Of a DNA stretch of 45,545 nt, positions 1-9,527 are shown in pieces. The DNA lies in NCBI GenBank assembly GCA_003024175.1, contig MDYQ01000217.1, forward strand, positions 1 through 45,545. Direction: 5' to 3'. Position numbers and translations under genes: made by a program. The notes below the pieces were generated by a model. It saw nothing but the letters and a program-made list of their open reading frames with translations, ran no database searches and had not been told where the DNA came from. This DNA comes from Planoprotostelium fungivorum. Lineage: Eukaryota; Evosea; Variosea; Cavosteliida; Cavosteliaceae. Within the stretch, counting starts at the first letter, position 1, and each line of letters begins with the position of its first letter.

Positions 1-270
1 CGATGGTGCCCAGCCGACCCTCCCTCCTTCTTAGACTTTGTCGGTGCCGAGATGCTGTTCATCGGCGTCAACAATGATCTCGTCCAAGAGCTCGGCGAGG
101 CGGGAAAACAGATCGAAGAAGCCGAGAAGAGAGACGCAGAAGTTGAATCTCAGCCCATGAACAAAGAGGACAGAGAAGACACCTTCAAGAAGCTAAAGGA
201 GGGAAGAGTCCAGCCCATCCTCCTCGGCTCTCAATGGAACTCCGATTTAGACACCCAACAGAAGCAGTGA
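1..270 (+). CDS. 3' end of an unrecognised protein (partial, runs off left edge)
   Basis: The frame is open from base 1 and ends at a TGA at 268-270, giving about 89 C-terminal residues. The visible part starts with a Trp/Pro-rich stretch, then a hydrophobic segment (MLFIGVNNDLV), then a charged Glu/Lys-rich helix-like region and a short tail ending DTQQKQ. I do not recognise a family. The first methionine, at base 52, is probably internal because the frame is open upstream of it. It is followed by about 130 bp and then the ROGDI gene on the same strand. Confidence 0.55.
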   Translation, partial: RWCPADPPSFLDFVGAEMLFIGVNNDLVQELGEAGKQIEEAEKRDAEVESQPMNKEDREDTFKKLKEGRVQPILLGSQWNSDLDTQQKQ

Positions 271-398
271 ACCTCTTAAGCTTTCTTCTCGCGATGAGAA
301 GACCACGTCGAAACGAAGAGAAAAGAGAATAAATGAATGGAGTAGATTTATTTTTGAGACGGACCACATCATTTCAGATCGATCGACGACACCATACG

Positions 399-1952
399 AT
401 GACCACAACGGCGACGGTGCCAGTTTGGTTGAAGAGTTTAGGAGCGGGAAAGGGTGTCGCCACCGTCAATAGTAATCCCAGCGCGGACGACACCGCTTTA
501 GAAGATGAGACTCTGGTGATATCAATGTAGAGATCACGTTCGTGTTCTGATGGAATGGATAGCGACGAGAGAGACGATGGGTGTTTGTCAACGAAGTTCC
601 TTTTGTATGTAAAGAATTGAGAAGCAAGATTGGGGTGATGTCTCACATGATTCCATCGAAGGAGTTCTCATTGGAATCATACAGTCCGCAATGGAACTCT
701 TGAGCCCCACATTACCACAAGTCACGACGACGATACAGAAGAAAGTCGTAATGGGCTCTGCAAAATACACAAATGACGATAGAGAATACAAGAGCGGTGA
801 TGAGATGTCTATGATGGAACGATTGAGATCTGATGGAATGCAGGGAAGGACAAGAAGGAACCACCAGCCGAGGTGATCCCTGCCGTTCATTTCGAGAGTA
901 CAGAGTAAGTTTGTCTGTTCGATCTTTGTGATTGACAAAGAGAACAGTACCGTCATGCGTGGTGCAATGAGGATCGATGGATGGAACATCAACGAAGCAG
1001 TGAGACGTCCTATATCATCTTACCTCTATCATCACCTTCTTAAAACACGTTCATCTACGCATATCATTTATCATCTTCTACGTCATCTTCTACATGCTCG
1101 AACCTTTTTGTCTATATCTGCTTCTACCCTCCTTAACTCTTTTCCCTCAAATATCCCAGGAATTTCTCATCCGTTCACCGAAATGGAACAAGAACACTTC
1201 CTTCCGCACGATCGTCTCTACTTCTTCTCCTCTGAAGATTTACCAGGTGATCACATCATCATCATCGTCTTTCACTTTTGTCATGACGATTCGAACAGCT
1301 GCACAGCTGTTACAATTTCTTGAAAGGAGCCCTTGAGATCGTCTCTAAATTAGAGAGGATGATGTCAGCCACGAAGGATTTAGACAGTCACATCGAAGAC
1401 GTTCGCGTCAACAAGGTGAGATCGTGATGATGATGCACATGCACACGATCACATGTTGATGCGATCAGATCATGGAAGATGTATCGAGGCTGCTGAAGTC
1501 AGCCATGGAAGAATTATTATTCGGTACAAATGTCTTCCCTGATTCTACCCTATTCGTACCCACGGTGAGAAAACTCGTCGATATCTCACCTCGTAACGTT
1601 CCCAGGCGTGGCAGCCCAACATCCCGCAAGATCTGATGATCGAGTGCAACATCGGCAACAAAGAGATCATCGTCAGCTGTTACTGCATGCACCTCTTACC
1701 TACCAAGCCACTCAGAGTGCCTCGTTGTAGTGTGCCACCTCGGCTAGGAGAAACCGTCCAATGGTGATATTCTTTTTCTTTCATCACTGAGACATTTTCA
1801 GTTCGAGGAATGGGGTGAGCTACTGGGGGGAGATCGTGGATGTTGCACAAGTTCGATTGACGAACGAGAGGATCATCAGCGCTTTCAATCTGTCCAACAT
1901 GGCGACACAATTGTGCACGGATTTAAGAGATAAACTGGCCATCTTGACTTAA
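399..1952 (+). CDS. ROGDI: ROGDI / Rav2-family protein (V-ATPase assembly factor)
   Basis: Spliced exons reproduce the ROGDI fold along its length. The N-terminal helix reads SHDSIEGVLIGIIQSAMELL (from 640), where human has a LLHDEVHAVLKQLQ-type helix. A middle segment reads EFLIRSPKWNKN (from about 1159), then a helix LHSCYNFLKGALEIVSKL (from 1303). The beta segment WQPNIPQDLMIECNI (from about 1608) matches the family's PxLPxDLxV motif, and the C-terminus is QLCTDLRDKLAIL. ROGDI/Rav2 is part of the RAVE/rabconnectin machinery that reassembles V-ATPase on acidic compartments. Exon 1 is best placed at 399-515, joined to 625 in phase; an alternative start at 555 also splices in frame. Introns are 36-140 nt, all GT-AG. 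Family assignment is firm, the first exon is not. Confidence 0.85.
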
Positions 1953-2114
1953 TGTCTTCTCTCATCACTGTTGCATGTGATTTGGACACGTGGAAGAATA
2001 TTCATGTGACTCCGGATTCTTCTCGTGATGAGGCGAACGGCGTGTCCGCCGCGTGTCTGTCTCGGCGATGGTCCTGTGGCATGTTGCACAACAGAAACAC
2101 GCAACAGCACCACG

Positions 2115-2618
2115 ATGGACAAGATCGTTGCTTCCATCAAACACCTCATCCCGTTCGTTGTCTTCGGGCTCAGCCTGAGCAACCTCATCTTCCTGTGGTT
2201 CCTGGTGATACAGACGAGAGGAAGAGTCATTGTCCAAGCCGCCATCACATACCGAGTCTGCTTCTCTCTCCTGTCTCTCCTCTGCGTCCATCTCAGAAAC
2301 TGGTTTCACAGAGGACAAAAGACACTCCGCTTCGCCAACATCATCGCACACTCCACACTTCTTTCTCTGGATCAAGTCTCTTTCTTGGCTCTGGGCATTC
2401 TATACCTCTCTAACGTCTTCCACACATCGGACAATGATGGTGCATTCTCTGGATTCCTGCTATTGGGGATGATACCACTGGTCGCCGCGATTGGACTCCT
2501 CTTCTACGTGGCAGAACCTCTGTATCTCGAGGTCAGAAGACTGGCAGGTGCCCGCCGATATGGAGTGTTGAAGAATCATAATGCACTCGAGCTCTCATAT
2601 GAACTGGCCAGAGTTTGA
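2115..2618 (+). CDS. Small multi-pass membrane protein, unknown family
   Basis: An uninterrupted frame encodes 167 residues with about four hydrophobic segments: near 10-32 (LIPFVVFGLSLSNLIFLWFL), 40-60, 75-100 and 115-140. It has a short cytosolic-type C-terminal tail containing an EVRRLAGARR basic stretch after the last segment. The chosen ATG (2115) is the one immediately before the first membrane span; an in-frame ATG at 2025 would add 30 polar residues with no similarity to anything recognised. I do not know the family. No introns are needed. It starts 162 bp downstream of the ROGDI stop on the same strand. Confidence 0.6.
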   Translation: MDKIVASIKHLIPFVVFGLSLSNLIFLWFLVIQTRGRVIVQAAITYRVCFSLLSLLCVHLRNWFHRGQKTLRFANIIAHSTLLSLDQVSFLALGILYLSNVFHTSDNDGAFSGFLLLGMIPLVAAIGLLFYVAEPLYLEVRRLAGARRYGVLKNHNALELSYELARV

Positions 2619-2923
2619 ACAGGCAGTGATGTTCATAAAGACGATCTGCTCTTCCAAAAATCATCTTCATACAGACGGATTCCAGCACGCCAACAACATG
2701 TCGACTACGCTGGGAGGTATTCGAAATGCTGTGTTGTTCATCGGGCTGGTCTTCATGTGACACACCATCGCCGATCGGACGAAGCTTTTTTGACGGGACG
2801 AAGCTTCGTCCTCTCAGGTTTTAGGGTTTAGTTCGACATTCCACCGGTTTTAGGGTTTAGTAATCAGGATCGTGCTTCACCTCTGACAAAACATTCTAAA
2901 CCAGCCACTCAATCACATAGACA
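2619..2923. promoter_or_regulatory. Intergenic region with telomere-like direct repeats and a 16-bp palindrome upstream of a GST-like gene
   Basis: This gap holds two exact 15-bp copies of GGTTTTAGGGTTTAG at 2817-2831 and 2846-2860. They resemble a plant-type telomeric (TTTAGGG) or telo-box motif. Just before them lies a perfect 16-bp palindrome GGACGAAGCTTCGTCC (2796-2811), whose left half is also repeated at 2777-2787. The elements sit 60-130 bp before the GST start. A promoter role is an inference; the repeats themselves are seen directly. Confidence 0.45.
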
Positions 2924-3513
2924 ATGACCATTCAGATCAAAGGAGCGGCCATCTCTACCTGCGTCCGTAGGGTCCTCACGACAGCAGATGAGCTTGGCGA
3001 GCATTTTCCCCTCAACGACCCGTTTTGACCTCCCACAGGCATCGATTACGAGCTCATCTTTGTCGATGTTCGCAATGGAGAGCACAAGACGGCAGAATAC
3101 AAGGAGAAATACCAACCATTTGGCCAGATCCCCGTCCTCATCGATGGAGACTTTCAAGTGTTCGAATCACGAGCCATCGCGCGTTACATCGCTGATGCTC
3201 ATGGAAAGGCCGACAATACTCTATACCCCAAAGATGCGAAGAAGAGGGCCATCATCGAGCAGTGGATCTCCGTGGAGCAGAGCCACTTCAAGTCCGTAGA
3301 AGAGATCGTCTGGCAGCTTCTTTTCCTTCCTAGATGGGGAGGACAGCCTGACGCTCAGATCGTGAGTGAGAATCAGATGTGTACATGCCGTACACCTCTA
3401 GTCTTGTTTCCGTCAAAGAATATCAGAACGTTCTCGACGAGTTCCCCAACATGAAGGCATGGTGGGAGACATGTTCTGCCCGTCCCTCTTGCAAGAAGGT
3501 CACATCATCTTGA
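2924..3513 (+). pseudogene. Phi-like glutathione S-transferase lacking part of the helical domain (damaged or truncated GST)
   Basis: The N-terminal thioredoxin-like domain is complete: KGAAISTCVRRVLTTADELG, then YEKYQPFGQ-type sequence, IPVLIDG with the cis-Pro, and the glutathione-binding FESRAIARYI. The start of the helical domain follows (YPKDAKKRAIIEQWISVE). The third exon then jumps straight to the extreme C-terminus (FPNMKAWWETCSARPSCKKV), which in phi GSTs follows the DxFTLADLxHLP helix. About 45-55 residues, including the N-capping box of helix 6, are absent, and the 63-nt intron at 3362-3424 cannot hold them. Intron 1 (2997-3038) uses a GC donor (G|GCGAGC) and restores the ADELG-IDYEL join. 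It could be a pseudogene, an assembly deletion or an unusually short GST; the frames are otherwise open to the TGA at 3511-3513. Confidence 0.6.
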
Positions 3514-3558
3514 GATGATTCAAATCCAATGAACGATAAATTCAACAACATGCAATGT

Positions 3559-3889
3559 CTATTCGACTGCATTTTCAAATTCCACACGTCCCTTGTGGTT
3601 CATGAAGTGATGGAGTGCCTCTCCGTTCTTCTTCCCCAGCAACTTGACCATCTTATCCAGAGACAGAGTACTCAGCTCTGCCAAATTGTGCACCTTTGCC
3701 ATCACCTCTCCCACGTTCGTCGAGTTGATTCCGGGGAAAGATTGAGCTTTCGAGTAACGATTTTCAGTTTTACCCAAATCACACCAAGAGAGTTTCATAG
3801 AGGATCGCACAGTCTTCCTCTTGTAAACATCGTTAAACAAAGAATAAGTACTATCTAGAACGAAGAGATATTCGACTTGATCTACTTTT
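3559..3889 (-). pseudogene. Orphan C-terminal (HhH)2 domain of XPF/ERCC4 endonuclease
   Basis: The reading frame encodes the tail of XPF. The helix-hairpin-helix segment FPGINSTNVGEVMAKVHNLA and the following ELSTLSLDKMVKLLG line up with the C-terminal MPGVNAKN...NIAELAALSQDEL region of the human protein. There is no nuclease or helicase-like domain upstream: the frame closes at a stop near 3930 inside the neighbouring gene, whose coding end it abuts. The first ATG (3798) would give a 79-residue stand-alone domain. In full-length XPF this region dimerises with ERCC1. As seen here it is either a decayed gene fragment or a free-standing domain. It lies next to a truncated GST, which favours local gene debris. 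Confidence 0.6.
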
Positions 3890-5703
3890 TCAGTTGGTCC
3901 ACAAGACAGATCCAGTGCTATCCCTCAACGTAAGCTTGGCGTTGTTGTCCATATTCAACTTGTAAGGTCCCACGCCTCTGTTGTACGTCCCTGCGACGAC
4001 TCATCAGCCTCCACCGCTATCCATCCGTCTCACCGGTCGACCAGTAAGCACCCATGTTCTTGTCGTAGACCACCAAGTTGCCATCAGGTTGCATGACCAA
4101 CTTGTTGGGTCCGGAGCAGAAGCTGTTACTAGCCCATCTGACTCGGTTGTTCCTCTCGTAGATGACTGCGTTGCCATCGGGTTGCATGACGAGGCGTAAG
4201 TTGCAGTCGGGGGAGGTCAGAACTTGCTGGTCCGAGTAGAGGGTAGAGGTGGCATCGGAAGAGAGTTCGGAGCCGACCGAGTTATCGCATGAGGATTTCG
4301 AGTTGGTGATGGTCCACTTTAGACATGAGTCGTCTCCGTCTCTGACGTAAGAAGGACGGTCTCCGGGCCTGCCGTTGCAGCCGACGGAGAGAGCTAAGCC
4401 GGAGGTCCTCTGGATGATCTTGTAGGTGTTGGGTCCGACGCTGATGAAGCGATGTTGCATGGAGATGAAAGCCGTTCGGTAGGTGATGATGGCCTGCTTG
4501 CCGACGTTGTTGTCTCTCTGGTTGTCTAAGCACTTGTAGCTGTTACCCTCGCAGAGGATGTGCCAGTCGTAAGCGGTGGGCATGATCTTCCACATCTGAG
4601 AAGCTCTGTCCGAGATCTTAACGAGGGCGACGGGGCTGTTGTCTGAGGTGGAATCGTTCTATTGAAGAGGTCAGGGAGGGAGGAGAGAGAGATGAGTCAC
4701 CAGTGTGGCCAGGACAAGGTTCTTGTTGTTGACGGGGGAGATTCTGAAGGAAGACTTGACGTCGAAGGCGGGTCTCTCGGGGAGAGCTTCCATGGAGTAC
4801 TGGGGAGGAGGTCAGTCGCATGATGATGGAGGATGGATGACCTTGAGTTGGTTCTTCATGCAGCTCGTCTCGTCGTTGTCCCAAGCCTTTCCGAGGACCT
4901 TGGCCCAATATCTCAACACGGTGTTCTGTGCCCAGTCCTGAAGGGGGATCAGGTGATATGATGATTCGATCATTCGTCACCTCGACTTCGTTTGTCTTGG
5001 CGTAAGGGTCGGGAACGCAGGAAGAAGAGTCGATGGCGGAGTGCCACTGATCGGCACCTGCATAAACGTGAGTCGATGTAACATATCGAGTGATTGACAC
5101 ACCAGACAGACCCATAGATCCGTACATGTTTCCTTGTGCGAAGTCGAGAGCGTGTCCGGATTCGTGAAGGAAGACATTGGCGACGAAGTCACCAAAGTAG
5201 GCGATGTCGTTGAACATGGTCCATGCACCTGTAGGTGTGAGCCACAGGAGGCGAGAGTGACAAATCACCTCCACCCTTTCCATTGCTTCCGGCAGTCATA
5301 GTGGCCACGCTGGAACTGAGAGAGATGAGAAGAGTGGTGGGTTTCAGACATACCGAACGGCGATGGGGACTTGACCTTGACGGTAAGCCATACCAGACAC
5401 ATTCATAAAGGCATTGCTGCAGACGCACAAGAGGATGCGAGGTCCATCTTCGTAGATGACCCAGGTGTTGCTCTGGTTCCATCAGCACCGAGTCGCATAC
5501 CGTTCGAATGATTCACTCACGATTGCCTTTCCATCGTTGCAGACCTCGACCTTGCAGTTTCCAGAGTCAGCCGCGGGCTGCAGCTTGTAGGCGGCAGAAG
5601 GCAGGGGGTAATCCTTCATACCGTCCCAAAGAGGGCGCTTGCCAGAGAGATCCATAGCCAAGACGGCGGCGATCATCGCCACGACGAAGAGGGTGGTCCT
5701 CAT
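3890..5703 (-). CDS. Secreted HExxH metallopeptidase with trefoil-like and mannose-type bulb-lectin domains
   Basis: Nine exons (5703-5521, 5472-5354, 5315-5275, 5228-5103, 5057-4981, 4937-4842, 4799-4701, 4658-4034, 3990-3890) join without a frame break into 488 codons. Residues 1-17 form a signal peptide (MRTTLFVVAMIAAVLA). A zinc-peptidase core follows: HESGH at about 136-140, then a cysteine-containing CVPDPYAKTNEVEDWAQ segment (about 170-186) whose acidic residues may supply the third ligand. Residues about 250-370 look like a ricin-type beta-trefoil (NKNLVLATL, TSGLALSVG, CLKWTI). The C-terminus carries two intact bulb-lectin motifs of the QxDxNxVxY type, at 405-417 and 436-448, and a degenerate third in the last exon. 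Secretion and glycan-targeted proteolysis, for example of prey, are inferences. The exact peptidase family is not assigned. Confidence 0.75.
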
Positions 5704-5713
5704 GGTGCGTGCT

Positions 5714-6018
5714 CTAAGAAAATGAATGTTTCGGTTTGTTTTCCTTTGACGGCACCTCTGTCGACGACAGTTGTACTTTGTCACCTTTGTGTCTGTTTGA
5801 AGTGAGATCCAGGTCGGATCGGCTTAAAAGGTGTGAGAATCTTCGACCGACAGATCGAGTGACGGTGACAGAAGCACTCACGTCATAGCTATGGTCACTC
5901 TCGCTCTTCTATCTTGAAGGTAGGATCTCACTTCAAAGAGACACACAGACGACAATGCGATCAGCATGAGCAGTTGAATTGATCTATCCAGCATACATAC
6001 GATACGGGTGATGTTCAT
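5714..6018 (-). CDS. Tiny spliced single-pass membrane protein (candidate)
   Basis: Exon 1 (6018-5882) and exon 2 (5792-5714) join across a GT-AG intron to give exactly 72 codons. The protein is 71 residues long. Residues 15-30 are hydrophobic (QLLMLIALSSVCLFEV) and are followed by a basic stretch and a polar lysine-rich tail. The stop lies 10 bp before the start of the metallopeptidase-lectin gene on the same strand, so an alternative is that this is 5' leader sequence of that transcript. I recognise no family. Support is the in-phase join and the absence of stops. Confidence 0.35.
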
Positions 6019-6048
6019 CTTGGGGAACGAACAGATCCATCCATTTTA

Positions 6049-6729
6049 TCATGTACTGTTGGTCACATCGACATATCTACCAGCGGGGAAACAGAAGCGG
6101 AAGTCTCCAGTCGTTGTATTGCGGATGACAAAGTTGAACTGATCGGCCTCGAGGCGCCAGTGATCCCCGACGCTCAACATGTTAACTCTAAAGTTGTCCG
6201 TCTGTGAATTCTCTCTGAGCCGATTCAATTCGGTTTGGATGGGCGTCATAGCTTCTCGAATCAATTGAGTGACATCTTCACGACTAATGCTCTCAGATTG
6301 GAGGATTGGGCTACAATTTCCGGATGAACGCAGACTCTCGATCTCAGCTTTTAGAGTTGTGCACTTGCTCTCCAGCTGATGGACCTTCTCGAAGAGATCT
6401 GAATGTCTTCATCGATTTGGATCTCGTACGTTGTTATCACCTGCGTGCGAGGAAGTCGATGCAGTGATTTTGTCAGTGATGGGCCTCAGGAACAATACGA
6501 AGAGGCACAACAAGATGGCACCGAAGATGACGGCGTTTCCAATGGTGGCTGTGAAGGATGCGACCAGAATTAAGGGAGCCAGAACGATGATAACCACAGT
6601 TCTCTCAACTCGATCGGATGCCCCCTCTACGAACATGGCGGACAAAATGAATGAAATAAAATTGATTTGGCGAATTGTAAGCCAAGTTCCTGATGTGATG
6701 TTCCGATGTGTGAGCATCGCAGGGTGCAT
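6049..6729 (-). CDS. Membrane protein with coiled coil and small C-terminal domain, unknown family
   Basis: Two exons (6729-6441 and 6398-6049) join over a 42-nt intron. The N-terminal third has two closely spaced hydrophobic segments (VVIIVLAPLILVASF and AVIFGAILLCLFVLFL). A coiled-coil helix (LFEKVHQLESKCTTLKAEIE) follows, then a compact beta-rich tail with aromatic and glycine positions (GDHWRLEADQFNFVI, FRFCFPAGRYVDV). The start may be 6729 or the ATG at 6636, which begins just before the membrane segments. The 6729 start is only 3 bp from the start codon of the divergent gene, which makes the inner start attractive. Function unknown. Confidence 0.5.
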
Positions 6730-6732
6730 TGG

Positions 6733-7186
6733 ATGGAAGTGAAGGAAGAAGAGATCATTTCATCCAGGCAAGAGTATTACAGATTACAGTTGGAAACATT
6801 GCGACGACAACGCAGCATCTTTCAGAAGAAACAGACACTCGTGAAATCACAGAAAGAGTCTTCAGAAAACCAGATCACCCTGTCATCTCTGGATAGGTGA
6901 GACATCTCGTAGAAGATGCATTTTGATCCAAGATAGAGAGTATCAAGCATTGAACACCCAATTGGAGAGAAGAATCATCGCCCTGTGCGAGTTTGACGCG
7001 ACTGAATTGGCGCCCGTCGTACAGAATTATCACAAGCGACAGTTGACATCTCAAAGAGAATGTGAGGGACCATCTTTTGGGTCAACTCTAAACGATCGCA
7101 GCGCCTTCGAATCCTTCCGTGGCCTCTTTAGCTTCACTCGCAGAACTCGCAGAATCACATTCGACGAGAGCGACACATTAAGGTGA
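6733..7186 (+). CDS. Short coiled-coil protein, unknown family
   Basis: Exon 1 encodes a glutamate/arginine-rich helix (EEEIISSRQEYYRLQLETLR). Exon 2 continues in phase as REYQALNTQLERRIIALCEF if the intron ends at the AG after CCAAGAT (about 6935). The tail is basic (FTRRTRRITF) and stops at the TGA at 7184-7186. The product is about 140 residues. The next gene on this strand begins 45 bp later, a typical intron length here, so I tested a join; none of the available acceptors keeps the frame. The two are therefore listed separately. No family recognised. Confidence 0.45.
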
Positions 7187-7230
7187 TACATGAATACGTC
7201 AGATCGCAGGAGATGAGATGAAAAACAGAC

Positions 7231-8358
7231 ATGGAAGGAGAAAAGAATGATGAGACGTCTGAGAAGGAGGAGAATCAAGGGAGTGTCGATCACATGATGG
7301 AAGAAAAGAAAGAGGAGGAAAAAGAAGAAGAGAGGAAGGAAGAGAGAGGAACAGAGGAAGTAGATACAAGAGAAGAATCACACTTGGAGAAAGAGAACAA
7401 GACACAAGACACGATGACATCATCGATGCCGACAGAGACGGTGCAAGCAGAGGAAAAGAGAGAGGAAGAGAAGAGAGAGGGAGAGGAAAAAGAAGAAAAG
7501 AAGAGGGAAGGAGAGGAAAAAGAAGAAGAGAAGAATGAAGAGAAGGAAGAGCAGAAGAAAGAGGAAGAGAGAACAGAAGAGAAAAAGGGAGAGGAAGAGA
7601 AGGGAGAAGGTGAAAAGGAATAGAAAGGAGAGACTGAGAGGCTCAGCAGACAAAGAAGATAGCAAGACGAACAATGGAGAGGAAATGAAGAGGAAGAGAG
7701 AAGAAGAGAAGACGAAGGAGAGAGAGGGCGAGGCGAAGAAAACAAAGAACCAATTTATCATCGATTTAGAGGACGACACACCACAGGAGCAAAAGAAGAT
7801 CATCACTCTACCTCCTATCCACAGCATCACGTCCGCCCCCCTACCCAGCATATTGTCTTCGATTCCATCCATGACGTCATCGATTCCGAGTATGATGTCA
7901 TCCCTACCCAGTATGACGTCATCTCCGATACGTAATATGATATCTTCTCCACTGGATGTGCTGTCACCTTCTAAAGAGAGCATGAGGTCTCCTCTTCCTT
8001 CTCTTTTGAATCGAGACACCATCAGCAGAGAGAACAACAACAATTCGAACGTCAGCCAAGGCAGAGGATTGGCCACAGATCACCCCCACAGCAACACGAA
8101 CCGAAGTTCTAAACCGACGAGTGACACGGTGAGGCCGATCGACAAGAGAGAATCTCGATTGAAGGAAGACAGGCCTCCGTGGAGAGAGAAGTGAACAAGT
8201 ACGCGACGTCGCTGGTGGAGAGAGCGAAAGTGGAAGGGCATTACTTTCGATTCAAGAACATGGATGAGAGTTGGTGGTCCATCGGCAATCGAATCATATC
8301 AGAGAACATGAAGAAGATGGAGAAATCGAATCCAAGTAGTGGTGGCATGCAAGAGTGA
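7231..8358 (+). CDS. Lys/Glu-rich low-complexity protein with Ser-Pro-Met repeats, unknown family
   Basis: Three exons (7231-7609, 7647-8128, 8173-8358) join in phase through introns of 37 and 44 nt. The first 150 residues are almost entirely E and K blocks. The middle carries a degenerate 8-residue repeat (IPSMTSSIPSMMSSLPSMTS, codons around 7855-7925). The last 60 residues are a normal-composition segment (YATSLVERAKVEGHYFRFKN, WWSIGNRIISENMKKME) that is probably the only folded part. The repeats in DNA contain several TGACGTCA palindromes, explained by the codon pattern. I do not recognise the C-terminal domain. Confidence 0.55.
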
Positions 8359-8558
8359 TGTGTCTTCGTTACATCGTTGATGGTGAGTGATGTGTTTCAC
8401 ATCGACGATTGATGGGACAGCAGACATCAGGGGTATTCGATGTGTCATCGTCATTTGATCTGTACGCGTAAGATAAAGTGTATCTCATCGAGGAAATGAT
8501 TCATTTTATTTTGATTTATTCATCGTGAAAGAAGAGAGAGGCAGACATCATTACATCT

Positions 8559-9527
8559 TTATGATCGCTGTCTATCCATTCGTATGTCTGAATCGTATTC
8601 TGGTTTGAACGACCTCGTCATGGGGAAACCAAAGAGTTGAAACTGTTGTGCCATGACAGACAGCACGGAGACAAATTGTTTACTCGATTCATAATGACCG
8701 AACAGACAGTCCATTCGATCGATCCACTTCTTCACTTGAGGAAACCTCTCATCGTTCAGTTCATTACTCTCGTCATCATCTCACCTCGTGTTGAGTTTGA
8801 ACTCTTCAAAAGTGATCTGTAAGAATTTAACGTCTCCCCACAAGGCTAAGTCGGCTATCGTTGGATAGTGGCCGGTGATATACGAATTCCTACCAGGAAT
8901 CAATTTATTTCATTTGAATGTTTTCGCAAGCTCACCGATTCAGCCAATGGTTTTCTATGAATTTGTATTGGGCATCGAGACCACTAACAAGTCGAAACGC
9001 CCAATCGGCTTCACAACCAAAGACACTGTCCTCGATCTGTATGGACATCAATCATGATGCACGAGATCAATGACTCGCCTGTTGCTGTACGACTTTCGGT
9101 CTTTTCATGGGATCTGGCCAGCTGAAGAACAGATGGACTAATTCTTGAAATGATTTCCTGGTGTTATTGTTCATCCAATCTAAGAACTGATCGATGCGAC
9201 TGCGAGAGTGGATCTCTCTGGGATACCAGTATGAATCCGATGTGTACTTCTCCGCTAGATAACGAAGGATCGAGTTACTGAGAGTGATGAGACCATGTCG
9301 ATGAGATCGGTTGGACACCTCTCGATCACCGTGAATCCGGCGTCATTCAGGAACGGGACGGTTCGATTTGGATTCAATAGTCCATAGGCTTCGTTCAGAC
9401 GATTCTCTTGCGTTCTCACATCGAACTTCTTCGCATTGAATGAGATGTTGTTCTGCTGTAGGAAGAGTATGGGACCCTGACAAGAAGGAGAAGAGATGGT
9501 CCAATAGAAATCGAGCTCGCAGCTCAT
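8559..9527 (-). CDS. Theta-like glutathione S-transferase
   Basis: Five exons (9527-9319, 9277-9079, 9036-8936, 8889-8785, 8745-8559) give 266 residues with no frame break. The start MSCELDFYW aligns with the theta-class N-terminus. SPSCQGPILFLQQNNI holds the catalytic Ser position, TVPFLND the cis-Pro, and ESNSILRYLAEKY the glutathione site. The helical domain has the theta hallmark YWYPREIHSRSRIDQFLDW. The N-capping region reads TGHYPTIADLALWGD. Intron 2 has a GC donor (CAG|GCGAGT at 9078). It would conjugate glutathione to electrophiles in the cytosol. It shares a 257-bp divergent upstream region with RPB10. Confidence 0.85.

Noticed and set aside
2025-2114. Upstream in-frame start for the small membrane protein
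   Set aside because: It adds 30 polar residues before the first membrane span with no supporting context.
7180-7231. One gene spanning 6733-8358
   Set aside because: None of the acceptors after the donor at 7183 keeps the reading frame into the Lys/Glu-rich exon.
7290-8076. Minus-strand frames of about 150 and 218 codons
   Set aside because: Antisense of the Lys/Glu-rich gene, with low-complexity Ser/Phe/Leu only.
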